From positions 3,300,001-3,364,000 of the forward strand of contig NZ_JAPEPX010000001.1 in assembly GCF_026339935.1 (NCBI RefSeq): a stretch of DNA of 64,000 nucleotides, in the 5' to 3' direction. The DNA comes from Streptomyces sp. NBC_01551 (GTDB lineage: Bacteria > Actinomycetota > Actinomycetes > Streptomycetales > Streptomycetaceae). Of this stretch, positions 24,824 to 34,225 are shown piece after piece. The position numbers and the translations under genes are program-made. Each line of letters opens with the position of its first letter. Within the stretch, counting starts at the first letter, position 1. Below the pieces are notes generated by a model that was given only the letters and a program-made list of their open reading frames with translations, searched no databases and was not told the origin of the DNA.

Positions 24824-26116
24824 TCAGCCTTGCAGGAACGCCACCAGCGCGTTCGCCAGCAGGTACGGGTCATCCGCCCCGCACAGCTCGCGGGCGCTGT
24901 GCATCGACAGGATCGCCACGCCGATGTCCACGGTGTGGATGCCGTGCCGGGCCGCCGTGATCGGGCCGATGGTCGTGCCGCACGGCATCGAGTTGTTGGA
25001 GACGAACGTCTGCCACGGCACCCCGGCCCGCTCGCAGGCGGCCGAGAACACCGCGCGCCCGGTGCCGTCCGTCGCGTACCGCTGGTTGACGTTGACCTTG
25101 AGGATCGGGCCGGCGTTGACGCGCGGGTGGTGCGTCGGGTCGTGCCGTTCCGGGTAGTTGGGGTGCACCGCGTGCCCGGTGTCCGAGGACAGGCAGATCG
25201 TGCCCGCGAAGGCCCGCGCGCGGTCCTCGTAGGAGCCCCCGCGTGCGAAGACTGAACGTTCCAGCACGTTCCCCAGCAGCGGCCCGTCCGCGCCGGTGTC
25301 CGACTGCGAGCCGTTCTCCTCGTGGTCGAACGCGGCGAGCACCGGGATGTACTCCAGGCCCTCGGAGGCCGAGACGGCCGCCAGCGCCGCGACGCCCGCG
25401 TGCACCGACACCAGGTTGTCCATCCGCGGGCCCGCCACCAGCTCGCGGTCGCGCCCCAGGTACGACGGCGGTTCGATGGAGTGGACCATCAGGTCCCAGC
25501 CGGCCACCGAGCCCTGCGGCAAACCCTCTTCCTCCTCCAGGAACGCGATCAGGTCGCCCTCCTGGACCTCGCCCAGACCCCAGATCGGCTGCATGTGCCG
25601 CTGCTTGTCCAGCTTCAGGCCCTCGGAGTTCACCGACCGGTCCAGGTGCACGGCGAGTTGGGGCACGCGCAGCAGCGCGCGGTCCACGTTCACCAGCCGC
25701 TCGGTGCCGTCGCGCAGCGTCAGGCGGCCGGCCAGGCCCAGGTCCCGGTCCAGCCAGGTGTTGAGCAGGGTGCCGCCGTAGATCTCGACGGCGATCTGCC
25801 GCCAGCCCTGCGAGCCCGTGTCGGGAAGCGGCTTCACACGCAGGTTGGGGGAGTCGGTGTGCGCGCCGACGATGCGGAACGGGGTGTGCGCGGTGGCGCC
25901 TTCCGGCACGTACCACGCGATGAGCGCGCCCCCGCGGAGGACGAACTTGCCACCGGTTCCCGCGTCCCAGGCGTCCGTTTCCGACAACTGCCTGAAGCCT
26001 GCCTTCTCCAGCCGCTCGGCCGCATTGGCCACGGCGTGGTACGGCGACGGACTGGCCGCCAGAAAGGTCATCAGATCGTCGGTGTGGCCGCGGTCGAAGC
26101 GGGCGGGAGAGCTCAT
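24824..26116 (-). CDS. apeB: M18 family aspartyl aminopeptidase
   Basis: A 430-residue cytosolic metallo-aminopeptidase. Conserved elements in order: FLAASPSPYHAV, VGAHTDSPNLRVKP (first metal His), EIYGGTLLNTWLDRDL, GPRMDNL (bridging Asp), FDHEENGSQSDTGA (catalytic Glu), SSDTGHAVHPNYPERHDP and NNSMPCGTTIGP with SMHSARELCG (last metal His). The enzyme removes N-terminal acidic or neutral residues from peptides with two zinc ions. Start ATG at 26116 with AAGGTG ahead; the frame extends to 26149, but no second ribosome site is present. Terminated by the hairpin at 24761-24793. Confidence 0.92.
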   Translation of the reverse strand: MSSPARFDRGHTDDLMTFLAASPSPYHAVANAAERLEKAGFRQLSETDAWDAGTGGKFVLRGGALIAWYVPEGATAHTPFRIVGAHTDSPNLRVKPLPDTGSQGWRQIAVEIYGGTLLNTWLDRDLGLAGRLTLRDGTERLVNVDRALLRVPQLAVHLDRSVNSEGLKLDKQRHMQPIWGLGEVQEGDLIAFLEEEEGLPQGSVAGWDLMVHSIEPPSYLGRDRELVAGPRMDNLVSVHAGVAALAAVSASEGLEYIPVLAAFDHEENGSQSDTGADGPLLGNVLERSVFARGGSYEDRARAFAGTICLSSDTGHAVHPNYPERHDPTHHPRVNAGPILKVNVNQRYATDGTGRAVFSAACERAGVPWQTFVSNNSMPCGTTIGPITAARHGIHTVDIGVAILSMHSARELCGADDPYLLANALVAFLQG

Positions 26117-26218
26117 GTGGTTCACCTTAACGACGGTCGTGTTCGCCATGGCCGGACTGCGGCGGATAGCCCAAGGTCGGGGGCGCGTAGGGGGTGTGGC
26201 CCCGCGATCCCGGCGGTC

Positions 26219-26959
26219 TCAGCCCGGCGGACGCTCGAATCTGCGCTGCAACTGCCGGCGCTCGCCCCGCCGGATGCGCGGGAGCATCTCGGGGGTCTGC
26301 GCCGAGCGCTGCGCGCGCCTTTTGCGTCCGGCGCAGAAGATACAGGCCTCACCGGGGGGCGCGTCCGGGTCGATGGGGGCGCCGGGGTGTTCGGAGCATC
26401 CGGAGGCGTTGCGCGGCCGGGACAGTTCGCGGGCCACGATGAAGGCCCGGTGCAGGTCGTCCGCGATCCGTACGAAGTCCTCGGCGGGGGAGGAGATGCT
26501 CAGGTGGAAGCGGCGGTCCTCGACCGCTCGGAGCTCCGCGCGCAGCACGTCGTGCGTGTACGGGGGCTCGGGCACGGGGTATCCCAGCCGGCGCTGCTCC
26601 CCGGCGGGCGGGGCCGCGGCGGCCGGGCGGCGGCCGCCCTGGGAGCGCAGGCCGAGGCGGCGCCGGTCGTTGCAGATCAGGCAGCGTCCCCAGCCGTCGG
26701 GCGCCTCGGGGTCCAGGGCGCCGTTGGGGTGCTCGGAGCAGCCGGTGTAGCTCTTGGCGGGAGCGAGCCCGGCGGCGGTCTGGAACGCGGTGTAGAGGGC
26801 GTCGGCGATGCCCTCGTACTCGGCGGGGTGGGAGCCGTCGTACAGCTCCCGCAGGTGGTCGCCGAGGCTGCCCAGGCTCGCCTGCAGCTCCTTGAGGGCG
26901 TACGGCCGCCCGGTGGGGACGGAGTACCCCCTGCTGCCGTGCTGATCCTGTGGACTCAT
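26219..26959 (-). CDS. Hypothetical protein with a duplicated Cys/His module
   Basis: A 246-residue protein built from two copies of one module. Each copy has an amphipathic helix (YEGIADALYTAFQTAAGL and FVRIADDLHRAFIVARELS) followed by a possible zinc knuckle: C74-x2-H77 with C93-x2-C96, and C188-x2-H191 with C206-x2-C209, in the contexts GCSEHP and CLIC/CIFC. A basic RRR-rich stretch follows each. The linker is Pro/Ala-rich. No named family is recognised. It starts at the ATG 26959 and is followed by the aminopeptidase gene in the same direction, 102 bases on; whether they share a transcript is unclear. Confidence 0.75.
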   Translation of the reverse strand: MSPQDQHGSRGYSVPTGRPYALKELQASLGSLGDHLRELYDGSHPAEYEGIADALYTAFQTAAGLAPAKSYTGCSEHPNGALDPEAPDGWGRCLICNDRRRLGLRSQGGRRPAAAAPPAGEQRRLGYPVPEPPYTHDVLRAELRAVEDRRFHLSISSPAEDFVRIADDLHRAFIVARELSRPRNASGCSEHPGAPIDPDAPPGEACIFCAGRKRRAQRSAQTPEMLPRIRRGERRQLQRRFERPPG

Positions 26960-27027
26960 GCCACGAGCGTCCCATGAACGACTGACAAGGCGGGAAAGCG
27001 GCTGCTCAGGAGGTTCCGGAACCCCCT

Positions 27028-27082
27028 GGTCCGGAGCCCCGGGTCCGGAGCCCCCCGGTCCGGACCCCGGGTCCGGAGCCCG
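27028..27082. repeat. Four tandem GGTCCGGA-type units
   Basis: Units of 13-14 bases built on GGTCCGGA(G/C)CCC repeat four times between the duplicated Cys/His gene and the acyl-CoA dehydrogenase terminator. Each unit contains the palindrome TCCGGA. Confidence 0.6.
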
Positions 27083-27109
27083 CTGAGCGGGGCACGCCGA
27101 CGGCCGGGT

Positions 27110-27154
27110 ACGCCGACGGCCGGACCCCCCGTACGGAGGTCCGGCCGTCGGCGT
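27110..27154 (-). terminator. Terminator of the acyl-CoA dehydrogenase gene
   Basis: A perfect 17-base-pair stem (27110-27126 with 27138-27154) and an 11-base loop, 47 bases after the stop. Very stable; no T-run. Confidence 0.8.
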
Positions 27155-27200
27155 GTGTGACCGGGCGGGCGGTGTCGCCCGGAACCCGGCCGGAACGTGC

Positions 27201-29030
27201 CTAGAACGCGGCTTCGTCGAGCTCCATGAGGGAGTTGTCGACGGACTCGGCGAGCGAGCGCGCGACCGAGACGTTCGGCAGGATCTGCGACGCGAAGAAC
27301 TTCGCGGCGGCGATCTTGCCGGTGTAGAAGGGGACGTCCTTCGCGGAGGCGCCGGCGGCCAGCTTCTCGGCGGCCACGGCCGCGCCCTTGAGCAGCAGGT
27401 AGCCGACGACCACGTCACCGGACGCCATCAGCAGGCGGGTGGTGTTCTGGCCGACCTTGTAGATGTTCTTGACGTCCTCGCCGGTGGCGGTGAGGTCGAC
27501 GATCATCTGGCCGACGATGGCCTCCAGGTCCACGGCGGCCTTGGCGAGCGCGTCGCGGGCGCCGGCCAGCTCCTCGCCGCCGACGGCCTCGGCCAGGAAC
27601 TTCTTGATCGTCTCGGAGAGGACGTTCAGGGAGGCACCCTGGTCGCGGACGATCTTCCGGAAGAAGAAGTCCTGGCCCTGGATCGCCGTGGTGCCCTCGT
27701 AGAGGGTGTCGATCTTGGCGTCCCGGATGTACTGCTCGATCGGGTATTCCTGGAGGTAACCGGAACCGCCGAAGGTCTGCAGCGACTGGGCGAGCTGCTC
27801 GTACGAGCGCTCCGAGCCGTAGCCCTTCACGATCGGCAGGAGCAGGTCGTTCAGGCCGATCTCGGCGGAGGCGTCCTCGCCCGCGGCCTGCTTGAGCTGG
27901 ATCGCGTCCTGGACGGAGGCGGTGTACAGCACGAGGGCGCGCATGCCCTCGGCGTACGCCTTCTGCGTCATGAGCGAGCGGCGCACGTCGGGGTGGTGCG
28001 TGATGGTGACCTTGGGGGCGCTCTTGTCCATGAAGTTCGCCAGGTCCGGGCCCTGCACGCGCTCCTTGGCGTACTCCAGCGCGTTCAGGTAGCCGGTGGA
28101 GAGCGTGGCGATGGCCTTCGTGCCGACCATCATGCGGGCGAACTCGATGATCATGAACATCTGGCGGATGCCGTCGTGCTTGTCACCGATCAGCCAGCCC
28201 TTGGCGGGGTGCTGGTCGCCGAAGGTCATCTCGCACGTGTTGGAGGCCTTGAGGCCCATCTTGTGCTCGACGTTCGTCGCGTAGACCCCGTTGCGCTCGC
28301 CCAGCTCGCCGGTCTCCCAGTCGAAGTGGAACTTCGGGACGAGGAAGAGGGACAGGCCCTTGGTGCCCGGGCCGTGGCCCTCGGGGCGCGCGAGGACGTA
28401 GTGGAGGATGTTCTCCTCCATGTCGTGCTCACCGGACGTGATGAAGCGCTTCACGCCCTCGATGTGCCAGGAGCCGTCCTCCTGCTGGATGGCCTTGGTG
28501 CGGCCGGCGCCGACGTCCGAGCCGGCGTCCGGCTCGGTGAGGACCATGGTGGAGCCCCAGCGCTTCTCGACCGCTATCTGCGCGACCTTCTTCTGCGCCT
28601 CGTTGCCCTCTTCGAAGAGGATGCCGGCGAACGCCGGGCCGGAGGAGTACATCCAGATGGCCGGGTTCGAGCCGAGCAGCAGTTCCGCGTAGCCCCAGAT
28701 CAGGGAGCGGGGCGAGGTGGTGCCGCCGATCTCCTCCGGCAGGCCGAGGCGCCAGTACTCCGAGTCCATGAAGGCCTCGTAGCTCTTCTTGAACGAGGCC
28801 GGGACCGGCGCGGTGTTGGTGGCCGGGTCGAAGACCGGCGGGTTGCGGTCGGCGTCCGCGAAGGACTCGGCCAGCTCGTTCTCGGCCAGGCGGGCCAGCT
28901 CGGAGAGGACGCTCTTGGCGGTGTCGGTGTCCATCTCCTCGAACGGACCGGTGCCGTACAGCTTGTCGCGGCCGAGCACCTCGAAGAGGTTGAACTCGAT
29001 GTCGCGGAGATTCGACTTGTAGTGCCCCAT
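27201..29030 (-). CDS. Acyl-CoA dehydrogenase, long (about 600-residue) type
   Basis: A 609-residue FAD-dependent acyl-CoA dehydrogenase of the extended class with a C-terminal extra domain. [21 protein letters not shown] is the typical start; [10 protein letters not shown] is the FAD/substrate segment, [14 protein letters not shown] and NTCEMTFGD follow, and the active-site region [13 protein letters not shown] carries the catalytic Glu. It introduces the alpha-beta double bond in fatty acyl-CoA oxidation. Start chosen at 29030 with GGAG ahead; an in-frame ATG at 29093 would add 21 residues but would place the start across a likely TetR-type operator at 29072-29090. Not in an operon. Confidence 0.9.
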   Translation of the reverse strand: MGHYKSNLRDIEFNLFEVLGRDKLYGTGPFEEMDTDTAKSVLSELARLAENELAESFADADRNPPVFDPATNTAPVPASFKKSYEAFMDSEYWRLGLPEEIGGTTSPRSLIWGYAELLLGSNPAIWMYSSGPAFAGILFEEGNEAQKKVAQIAVEKRWGSTMVLTEPDAGSDVGAGRTKAIQQEDGSWHIEGVKRFITSGEHDMEENILHYVLARPEGHGPGTKGLSLFLVPKFHFDWETGELGERNGVYATNVEHKMGLKASNTCEMTFGDQHPAKGWLIGDKHDGIRQMFMIIEFARMMVGTKAIATLSTGYLNALEYAKERVQGPDLANFMDKSAPKVTITHHPDVRRSLMTQKAYAEGMRALVLYTASVQDAIQLKQAAGEDASAEIGLNDLLLPIVKGYGSERSYEQLAQSLQTFGGSGYLQEYPIEQYIRDAKIDTLYEGTTAIQGQDFFFRKIVRDQGASLNVLSETIKKFLAEAVGGEELAGARDALAKAAVDLEAIVGQMIVDLTATGEDVKNIYKVGQNTTRLLMASGDVVVGYLLLKGAAVAAEKLAAGASAKDVPFYTGKIAAAKFFASQILPNVSVARSLAESVDNSLMELDEAAF

Positions 29031-29071
29031 GGCGACGGCTCCGTTAAGGCTCGGGGAGACAGGTTCCTCGT

Positions 29072-29090
29072 ACATACCAATCGGTAATGT
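29072..29090 (-). promoter_or_regulatory. TetR-type operator before acyl-CoA dehydrogenase
   Basis: ACATACCAATCGGTAATGT is an imperfect inverted repeat (ACATACC against GGTA-A-TGT) resembling ACATACC-N-GGTATGT operators of actinobacterial TetR regulators of fatty-acid genes. It lies 42-60 bases upstream of the chosen start. Confidence 0.5.
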
Positions 29091-29215
29091 CATGATGCTA
29101 CCCGCCGGTAATAAGACGCAACCCCTATCGGTCGACTGTGACCAGGGTCAAGCGCGCCGGGAAGTGGCCGGAACGCGTGCCCGGGGGGCCGCGGCCGCTC
29201 GGTAGGCTTCGCCCC

Positions 29216-29677
29216 ATGTACGGCTACGACCAGAACGTGAGCGCGGGGCAGCAGCAGTACGCCGCCCCGCAGCAGATGGCCGGCGGGTACGGCGAGCAGC
29301 CGCTCTATCCCGAGCCCTCGCCGCCCTCGCTCGCCGACGCGGTGCGGGCCTTCACGACCGGGTCGCTGTCCGCCGAGGACTTCCAGCAGATCTTCGCGAC
29401 GTCGAAGGTCTACTGCCCGCGCGGCGAGACGCCGGGGTTCCTGGCGCTGCACAACACGCAGCAGCCGGTGATCCCGATGTTCACCACGCTGAAGGAGCTC
29501 CGCCGGTACGCCGGCAAGGAGTCCAAGTACTTCGTGATCACGGGCGCCGAGGTGATCGACCTGCTCCCGACCGGGTACGGCTTCGTCCTCGACATGGAGG
29601 GCGACCACCGGATGGTGTTCGACGCGAAGGCGGTCGAGCAGATGGTCGACTACGCGATGCGCCGGATGTACGGCTAG
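29216..29677 (+). CDS. SseB-like domain protein
   Basis: A 153-residue protein with a Gln/Tyr/Pro-rich N-terminal 45 residues and an SseB-type domain: LADAVRAFTTGSLSAEDFQQ, KVYCPRGETPGFLAL, MFTTLKELRRYAG, FVITGAEVIDLLPTGYG and FDAKAVEQMVDYAMRR. In Streptomyces such proteins accompany type VII secretion or are free-standing; function unknown. No signal peptide. The ATG at 29216 lacks a good ribosome site. Followed by a strong terminator. Confidence 0.85.
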   Translation: MYGYDQNVSAGQQQYAAPQQMAGGYGEQPLYPEPSPPSLADAVRAFTTGSLSAEDFQQIFATSKVYCPRGETPGFLALHNTQQPVIPMFTTLKELRRYAGKESKYFVITGAEVIDLLPTGYGFVLDMEGDHRMVFDAKAVEQMVDYAMRRMYG

Positions 29678-29710
29678 CGGGCGCACGCGCGCGCCGCTCG
29701 ACACCACCTT

Positions 29711-29751
29711 GAAGCCCGTCCCCGCCGCTCCCCGCGGCGGTGGCGGGCTTC
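29711..29751 (+). terminator. Terminator of the SseB-like gene
   Basis: A 17-base-pair stem with two mismatches (29711-29727 with 29735-29751) is followed by TTCTTCG. It starts 33 bases after the stop. Confidence 0.75.
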
Positions 29752-29810
29752 TTCGCGAGCGGCGGGAATGACATCGCGGGGCGCGCTGTTCTGAGGGGTG
29801 GCAGAAAGTT

Positions 29811-29829
29811 CGAGTTTCAACTAAACTCG
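29811..29829 (+). promoter_or_regulatory. MarR-like inverted repeat before the pirin gene
   Basis: CGAGTTT-CAACT-AAACTCG is a perfect inverted repeat with 7-base arms, ending 21 bases before the pirin start. AGTTT-N-AAACT sites of this size are typical of MarR/OhrR-type repressors. It probably overlaps the promoter. Confidence 0.55.
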
Positions 29830-29850
29830 GCGCAGAAGGAGGTTCCGACC

Positions 29851-30813
29851 ATGCCTGCAGTGACTGTGGAGAACCCGTTGACGCTCCCCCGCGTCGCGGA
29901 ACCGGCCCCGGAGACCGCCGCCCGCAAGGTGCTGGCCGTCACGACCGCCCCCGGTGGTTTCGAGGGTGAGGGATTCCCGGTGCGCCGCGCGTTCGCCGGG
30001 ATCAACTACCAGTACCTCGACCCGTTCATCATGATGGACCAGATGGGCGAGGTGGAGTACGCGCCGGGTGAGCCCAAGGGCACCCCGTGGCACCCGCACC
30101 GCGGCTTCGAGACCGTCACGTACCTGATCGACGGAACCTTCGTCCACCAGGACAGCAACGGCGGCGGCGGCGTCATCAACGGCGGCGACACCCAGTGGAT
30201 GACCGCCGGCTCGGGCCTCCTGCACATCGAGGCCCCGCCGGAGTCGCTCGTCGTCAGCGGCGGGCTCTTCCACGGCCTCCAGCTGTGGGTGAACCTCCCC
30301 GCGTCCGACAAGATGATGCCCCCGCGCTACCAGGACATCGGCGGCGGCAAGGTCCAGCTGCTCTCCACCCCCGACGGCGGCGCCCTGCTCCGGGTCATCG
30401 CCGGCGAGCTGGACGGGCACGAGGGCCCGGGCATCACCCACACGCCGATCACGATGATCCACGCGACCGTCACCCCGGGCGCGCAGGTCACCCTCCCGTG
30501 GCGCGAGGACTTCAACGCCCTCGTCTACGTGATGGCCGGGCGCGGCAGCGTCGGCACCGACCGGCGGCCGGTCCACACCGGCCAGACGGCGGTGTTCGGC
30601 GAGGGCGGCTCGCTGACCGTCCGCGCCGACGAGTCCCAGGACTCCAACGCCCCCGACCTGGAGGTCATCCTGCTCGGCGGCCGCCCGATCCGGGAGCCGA
30701 TGGCGCACTACGGGCCGTTCGTGATGAACAGCCGGCACGAGCTCCAGCAGGCCTTCGACGACTTCCAGGCCGGCAAGCTCGGGACCATCCCGACGACGGA
30801 GCGCAAGAAGTAG
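29851..30813 (+). CDS. Pirin-family cupin protein
   Basis: A 320-residue double cupin. The N-terminal cupin holds the metal motif WHPHRGFETVTYLIDG (two His) and later LLHIEAPPESL (His and Glu), the four ligands expected for iron in pirins. The C-terminal cupin includes LPWREDFNALVYVMAGRG. Pirins act as redox-sensing co-regulators or quercetinase-like dioxygenases; which applies here is open. GAAGGAGG lies 8 bases before the ATG. In S. coelicolor I recall the equivalent gene, SCO3798, as containing the phage phiC31 attB site; the matching region is intact here (30054-30099). A MarR-type palindrome precedes the gene. Confidence 0.92.
   Translation: MPAVTVENPLTLPRVAEPAPETAARKVLAVTTAPGGFEGEGFPVRRAFAGINYQYLDPFIMMDQMGEVEYAPGEPKGTPWHPHRGFETVTYLIDGTFVHQDSNGGGGVINGGDTQWMTAGSGLLHIEAPPESLVVSGGLFHGLQLWVNLPASDKMMPPRYQDIGGGKVQLLSTPDGGALLRVIAGELDGHEGPGITHTPITMIHATVTPGAQVTLPWREDFNALVYVMAGRGSVGTDRRPVHTGQTAVFGEGGSLTVRADESQDSNAPDLEVILLGGRPIREPMAHYGPFVMNSRHELQQAFDDFQAGKLGTIPTTERKK
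30054..30099 (-). other. Unoccupied phiC31-type attB site
   Basis: This 46-base stretch of the pirin gene matches, from memory, the complement of S. coelicolor phiC31 attB at 42 of 46 positions, including the CCCAAGGGC centre with the AA/TT crossover dinucleotide at 30076-30077. The four differences are silent-type codon changes. The uninterrupted pirin frame shows the site is empty. Confidence 0.8.
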
Positions 30814-30837
30814 GCCGCACGGCCCCCGGGCCAGTGC

Positions 30838-31899
30838 TCAGCTCACGGGCCCGGCGGGCGCCTCGTCAGGCGTCCCGTACCGGGCCCGCAGCTCTGAGAC
30901 CACCCCGAACGCCGCCGCGGTCATCGGTACGGCGAGCAGCATGCCCAGGATCCCGGCGACGCTCGCCCCCACCGTGATCGCCAGCATCACCACGGCCGGA
31001 TGCATCTGCACGGTCCGGCTCTGGATCATCGGCTGGAGGACGTACCCCTCCAGTATCTGCACGGCCAGCACCACGCCCAGCACCCACAGCCCGATGACCA
31101 GGCCCCGGTCGGCGAGCGCGACGAGCACCGCGATCGCGCCCGACAGGATGGCGCCGAGGTAGGGGATGTAGGCGGTGATGAACACCAGCGCGCCCAGCCC
31201 GAGCGCGCCGGGTACGCGCAGCACCAGCAGGGCGGCCGTGATGAACACGGCGTCGATCAGGGCCACGAAGGTGGTCCCGCGCATGAAGCCCTCGACGGCC
31301 AGGAACGCCCGCCGGGCCATCGCCTCGACGGTGTCGGCGGTGGCGCGCGGGCCGAGCGCGCGCAGGGCGCCGGAGGCCCGGTCGGAGTCGCGCAGGAAGA
31401 AGAAGATCAGCACCAGCGCCAGGACGGCGGTCGCGATCAGCTCCCCGACCGCGCTGATGCCGGTGATGACGCCGGAGGCGGCCGTGCCGCCGAACCGGGC
31501 CAGCAGCTCCTTGGCGTTGGAGGCCAGGTCCTGCAGCGAGGTCCCGGCGGCCCCGAAGTGCTCGGCGAGGTCCTGGCCGGCCCTGATCAGGGAGTCGATG
31601 ATCTGGTCGCCGGTGTCGATCAGCGCGCCCACCACGACGTACATGGCCCCGCCGACGACGGCCACGACCGCGAGGCAGGTCAGCGCGGCGGCGAGGGAGC
31701 GGTTCACGCCCATCCGGGTCAGCCGCCGGTGCATCGGGCCGAGCAGGGCCGCGCCGAGCAGCGCGAGCAGCGCGGGCGTGACGGCGGCCTGGAAGGTGAT
31801 GCACAGCCACACGGCGACGGCGGCGACGCCGGTCACCAGCAGGCCGACGACACACCAGGCGGCGAGGCGGCGGACGGGTTCGGGGAGCAGGGTGAACAT
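30838..31899 (-). CDS. AI-2E family membrane protein
   Basis: A 353-residue polytopic membrane protein of the AI-2 exporter (AI-2E) family: two N-terminal helices, a large loop, then helices including LALVLIFFFLRDSD, LRVPGALGLGALVFITAYIPYLGAI (with the conserved Pro-Tyr-Gly-type motif), and VLQPMIQSRTVQMHPAVVMLAITVG. Members range from quorum-signal exporters to ion/proton antiporters; the role here is unknown. Start at ATG 31899; a TTG at 31911 is possible. Convergent with the pirin gene. Confidence 0.88.
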   Translation of the reverse strand: MFTLLPEPVRRLAAWCVVGLLVTGVAAVAVWLCITFQAAVTPALLALLGAALLGPMHRRLTRMGVNRSLAAALTCLAVVAVVGGAMYVVVGALIDTGDQIIDSLIRAGQDLAEHFGAAGTSLQDLASNAKELLARFGGTAASGVITGISAVGELIATAVLALVLIFFFLRDSDRASGALRALGPRATADTVEAMARRAFLAVEGFMRGTTFVALIDAVFITAALLVLRVPGALGLGALVFITAYIPYLGAILSGAIAVLVALADRGLVIGLWVLGVVLAVQILEGYVLQPMIQSRTVQMHPAVVMLAITVGASVAGILGMLLAVPMTAAAFGVVSELRARYGTPDEAPAGPVS

Positions 31900-31981
31900 C
31901 CGGTCATCCAACCACGGCCCACGTCCCGCCGAACGTGCCCGGCCCGGCGGCGCGTTGTGCGCCGTCGCAGGTCAACGCCGG

Positions 31982-34225
31982 TTACGCGCGGACGTCGTTG
32001 TCGTCGGCGTTGTCGCTGCCCTCGCTGTCGTCGCCGGCGTCGTTGTCCTCGTTGGTTTCGGGCTGCGGCTTCGAGCGCTCGTACAGCTCGAACCAGGTCG
32101 ACTTGCCCTCGCCGCGCGGGTCCACGCCCCAGTCGTCGGCGAGCATTTCCATCAGCAGGACCCCGCGTCCGCTCGACGCCATCTCGCCGGGGTGCCGCTT
32201 GTGCGGGAGCTCGTCGCTGGCGTCCGCGACCTCGATGCGCAGCCGCCGGGAGCCAGGTTCGCCCACCGCCTCGGCGACGAGCGCGGCGTCCCCGTCCGTG
32301 TGCATGAGGACGTTCGTCACCATCTCGGAGACCATCAGCACCGCCGAGTCCACCTGGTCCTCGTCCGCCCAGTCGTGCAGCAGCTCCCGGACCTGGCGCC
32401 GGGCGCCCGCGATGCGCTCGGGCTCCGCCTGGGCGACGGTCAGCATGGTGCGCCGGGCCGGGCGCGCCGGCGCGGCGCCGAGGCCGCGGTCCGCGCTCTC
32501 ACGGCACAGCAGGACGACGGCTATGTCGTCCTCGCGCCGGTCGGCCAGCGGGCCGGTGGTGTGGTGCGAGGAGGGCCCGTGCACCGCCTGCACCAGCAGG
32601 TCGGCCAGCTTCTCCAGGCTCTCGGCGTCGTGCGTCTCGGACTCCAGGACGGCGCGCAGCCGCGCCCAGCCGGTGTCGAGGTCGTGGCCGCCGGTCTCGA
32701 TGAGCCCGTCGGTGCACAGCATCATCGTCTCGCCGGGTTCGAGGATGAACCGGGTGGTGGGGTAGTCGGTGTCCGGGACGATGCCGAGCGGGAGGCCGCC
32801 CGCGGTGGGGCGCATCAAGACCGTGCCGTCCGTCATGCGGACGGCGGGGTCGGGGTGGCCGGCGCGGGCCACCTCCAGCACGCCGGTCTCCGGGTCGCAC
32901 TCCACGTAGAGGCAGGTGGCGAAGCGGGGGCTCTGGAAGTCCGCGTCCATCTCGTCGAAGGCGTCGGGGTCCTCCAGGTCCCGTTCCCGCTCGCGCTCCT
33001 GGGAGGAGCAGAGTCCGGCGAGGAAGCGGGAGGCGCGGGACAGCACGGCGTCGGGCCGGTGGCCCTCGGAGGCGTACGCGCGGACCGCGATCCGGAGCTG
33101 GCCCATCAGGCCGGCCGCCCGGACGTCGTGGCCCTGGACGTCCCCGATGACCAGCGCGAACCGGCCCGACGGCAGCGGGATCATGTCGTACCAGTCGCCG
33201 CCGACCTGGAGGCCGCCGCCGGTCGGGACGTAGCGCGCGGCGATCGTCATGCCCGGGATCTCGGGGCCGAGCTGCGGCATCATCGACCGCTGGAGGCCGG
33301 TGGTGAGTTCCCGCTCGGATTCGGCCACCCCGGCGCGCTGGAGGGCCTGGGCCAGCATCCGGGCCACCGTGGTCAGCACGGAGCGCTCGTCGGGGGAGAA
33401 GGTCACCGGGTGCTTGAACGCGGCCATCCAGGCGCCCATGGTGCGCCCGGCCACGATCAGCGGGAGGAACGCCCAGGAGACCCGGCCGAAGCGCTGGGCG
33501 AGCGGCCAGGTGGCCGGGAAGCGCCGTTTGTACTCCTCGGGGCTGGGGAGGTAGATCGCCCGCCCGGTACGGACGACCTCGGCGGCCGGGTAGTCCGTGT
33601 CGAGCCGCATCTGCGCGAAGGGGCCGTCGTCGCCGGCGTCGTGCCCGTGGTGCCCGATGATCGACAGCCGGTCGCCGGCCATCCCGAAGACGGCCAGCCC
33701 GTCCGGACTGAAGCCGGGCATGGACAGGGACGCCGCCACCCGCAGCACCTCGGCGGTGGAGCGGGCCTCGGCGAGCGCGCGCCCCGCGTCGAGCAGGAAG
33801 GCCTCGCGGGAGCGCCGCCAGTCGCCGGTGATCGGGGTGTGCACGGCGGTGGTGCCGGGCTGGGGCTCGGCGATCTCCTGGATGGTGCCGATCAGCTCGT
33901 AGTCCACGCGGCCGTCGGCGCCGCGGTTCTCCATCGGTTTCGAGCGGCTGCGCACGGTGCGCAGCACCCGGCCGTCCTCGTCCATGATCCGCAGGCGGGC
34001 CTCGGCGAGGGTGTCCTCGGCGACCGCGAGGGTGACGATGCCGTTGATCTCGTTCCAGTCGACCGGGTGGAACCGGGACCGTACGGCGACCTCCGGGAGG
34101 GTGACCGGCTCCGCGGGCAGCCCGAGGAGCCGGGCGGCCACGCTGTCGAGGGTGACCGTTCCGGAGGCGTTGTCCCATCGCCACAGGCCCGTCGCGATGG
34201 CGGCCAGGACGTCCTCGGTGCGCAC
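31982..34225 (-). CDS. PAS-GAF-SpoIIE (PP2C) phosphatase fused to an anti-sigma-type ATPase
   Basis: A 747-residue signalling protein. Residues about 1-115: PAS domain (LWRWDNASGTVTLD, RFHPVDWNEINGIV). About 150-300: GAF domain (LDAGRALAEARSTAEVLRVA; AFLPLIVAGRTMGAWMAAF). About 325-550: SpoIIE PP2C domain (LQRSMMPQLGPEIPGMTIAARYVPT, GGDWYDMIPLPSGRF, VIGDVQGHD, TDGLIETGG, REDDIAVVLL) with the metal-binding Asp residues. About 590-715: HATPase (VSEMVTNVLMH, SGRGVLLMEML). The pair dephosphorylates anti-anti-sigma factors and may phosphorylate them, so it acts in a SigB-like partner-switching network. The start GTG at 34225 was chosen from the conserved first residues. The C-terminal tail is Asp/Glu/Asn-rich. 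Divergent from aspS. Confidence 0.9.
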   Translation of the reverse strand: MRTEDVLAAIATGLWRWDNASGTVTLDSVAARLLGLPAEPVTLPEVAVRSRFHPVDWNEINGIVTLAVAEDTLAEARLRIMDEDGRVLRTVRSRSKPMENRGADGRVDYELIGTIQEIAEPQPGTTAVHTPITGDWRRSREAFLLDAGRALAEARSTAEVLRVAASLSMPGFSPDGLAVFGMAGDRLSIIGHHGHDAGDDGPFAQMRLDTDYPAAEVVRTGRAIYLPSPEEYKRRFPATWPLAQRFGRVSWAFLPLIVAGRTMGAWMAAFKHPVTFSPDERSVLTTVARMLAQALQRAGVAESERELTTGLQRSMMPQLGPEIPGMTIAARYVPTGGGLQVGGDWYDMIPLPSGRFALVIGDVQGHDVRAAGLMGQLRIAVRAYASEGHRPDAVLSRASRFLAGLCSSQERERERDLEDPDAFDEMDADFQSPRFATCLYVECDPETGVLEVARAGHPDPAVRMTDGTVLMRPTAGGLPLGIVPDTDYPTTRFILEPGETMMLCTDGLIETGGHDLDTGWARLRAVLESETHDAESLEKLADLLVQAVHGPSSHHTTGPLADRREDDIAVVLLCRESADRGLGAAPARPARRTMLTVAQAEPERIAGARRQVRELLHDWADEDQVDSAVLMVSEMVTNVLMHTDGDAALVAEAVGEPGSRRLRIEVADASDELPHKRHPGEMASSGRGVLLMEMLADDWGVDPRGEGKSTWFELYERSKPQPETNEDNDAGDDSEGSDNADDNDVRA

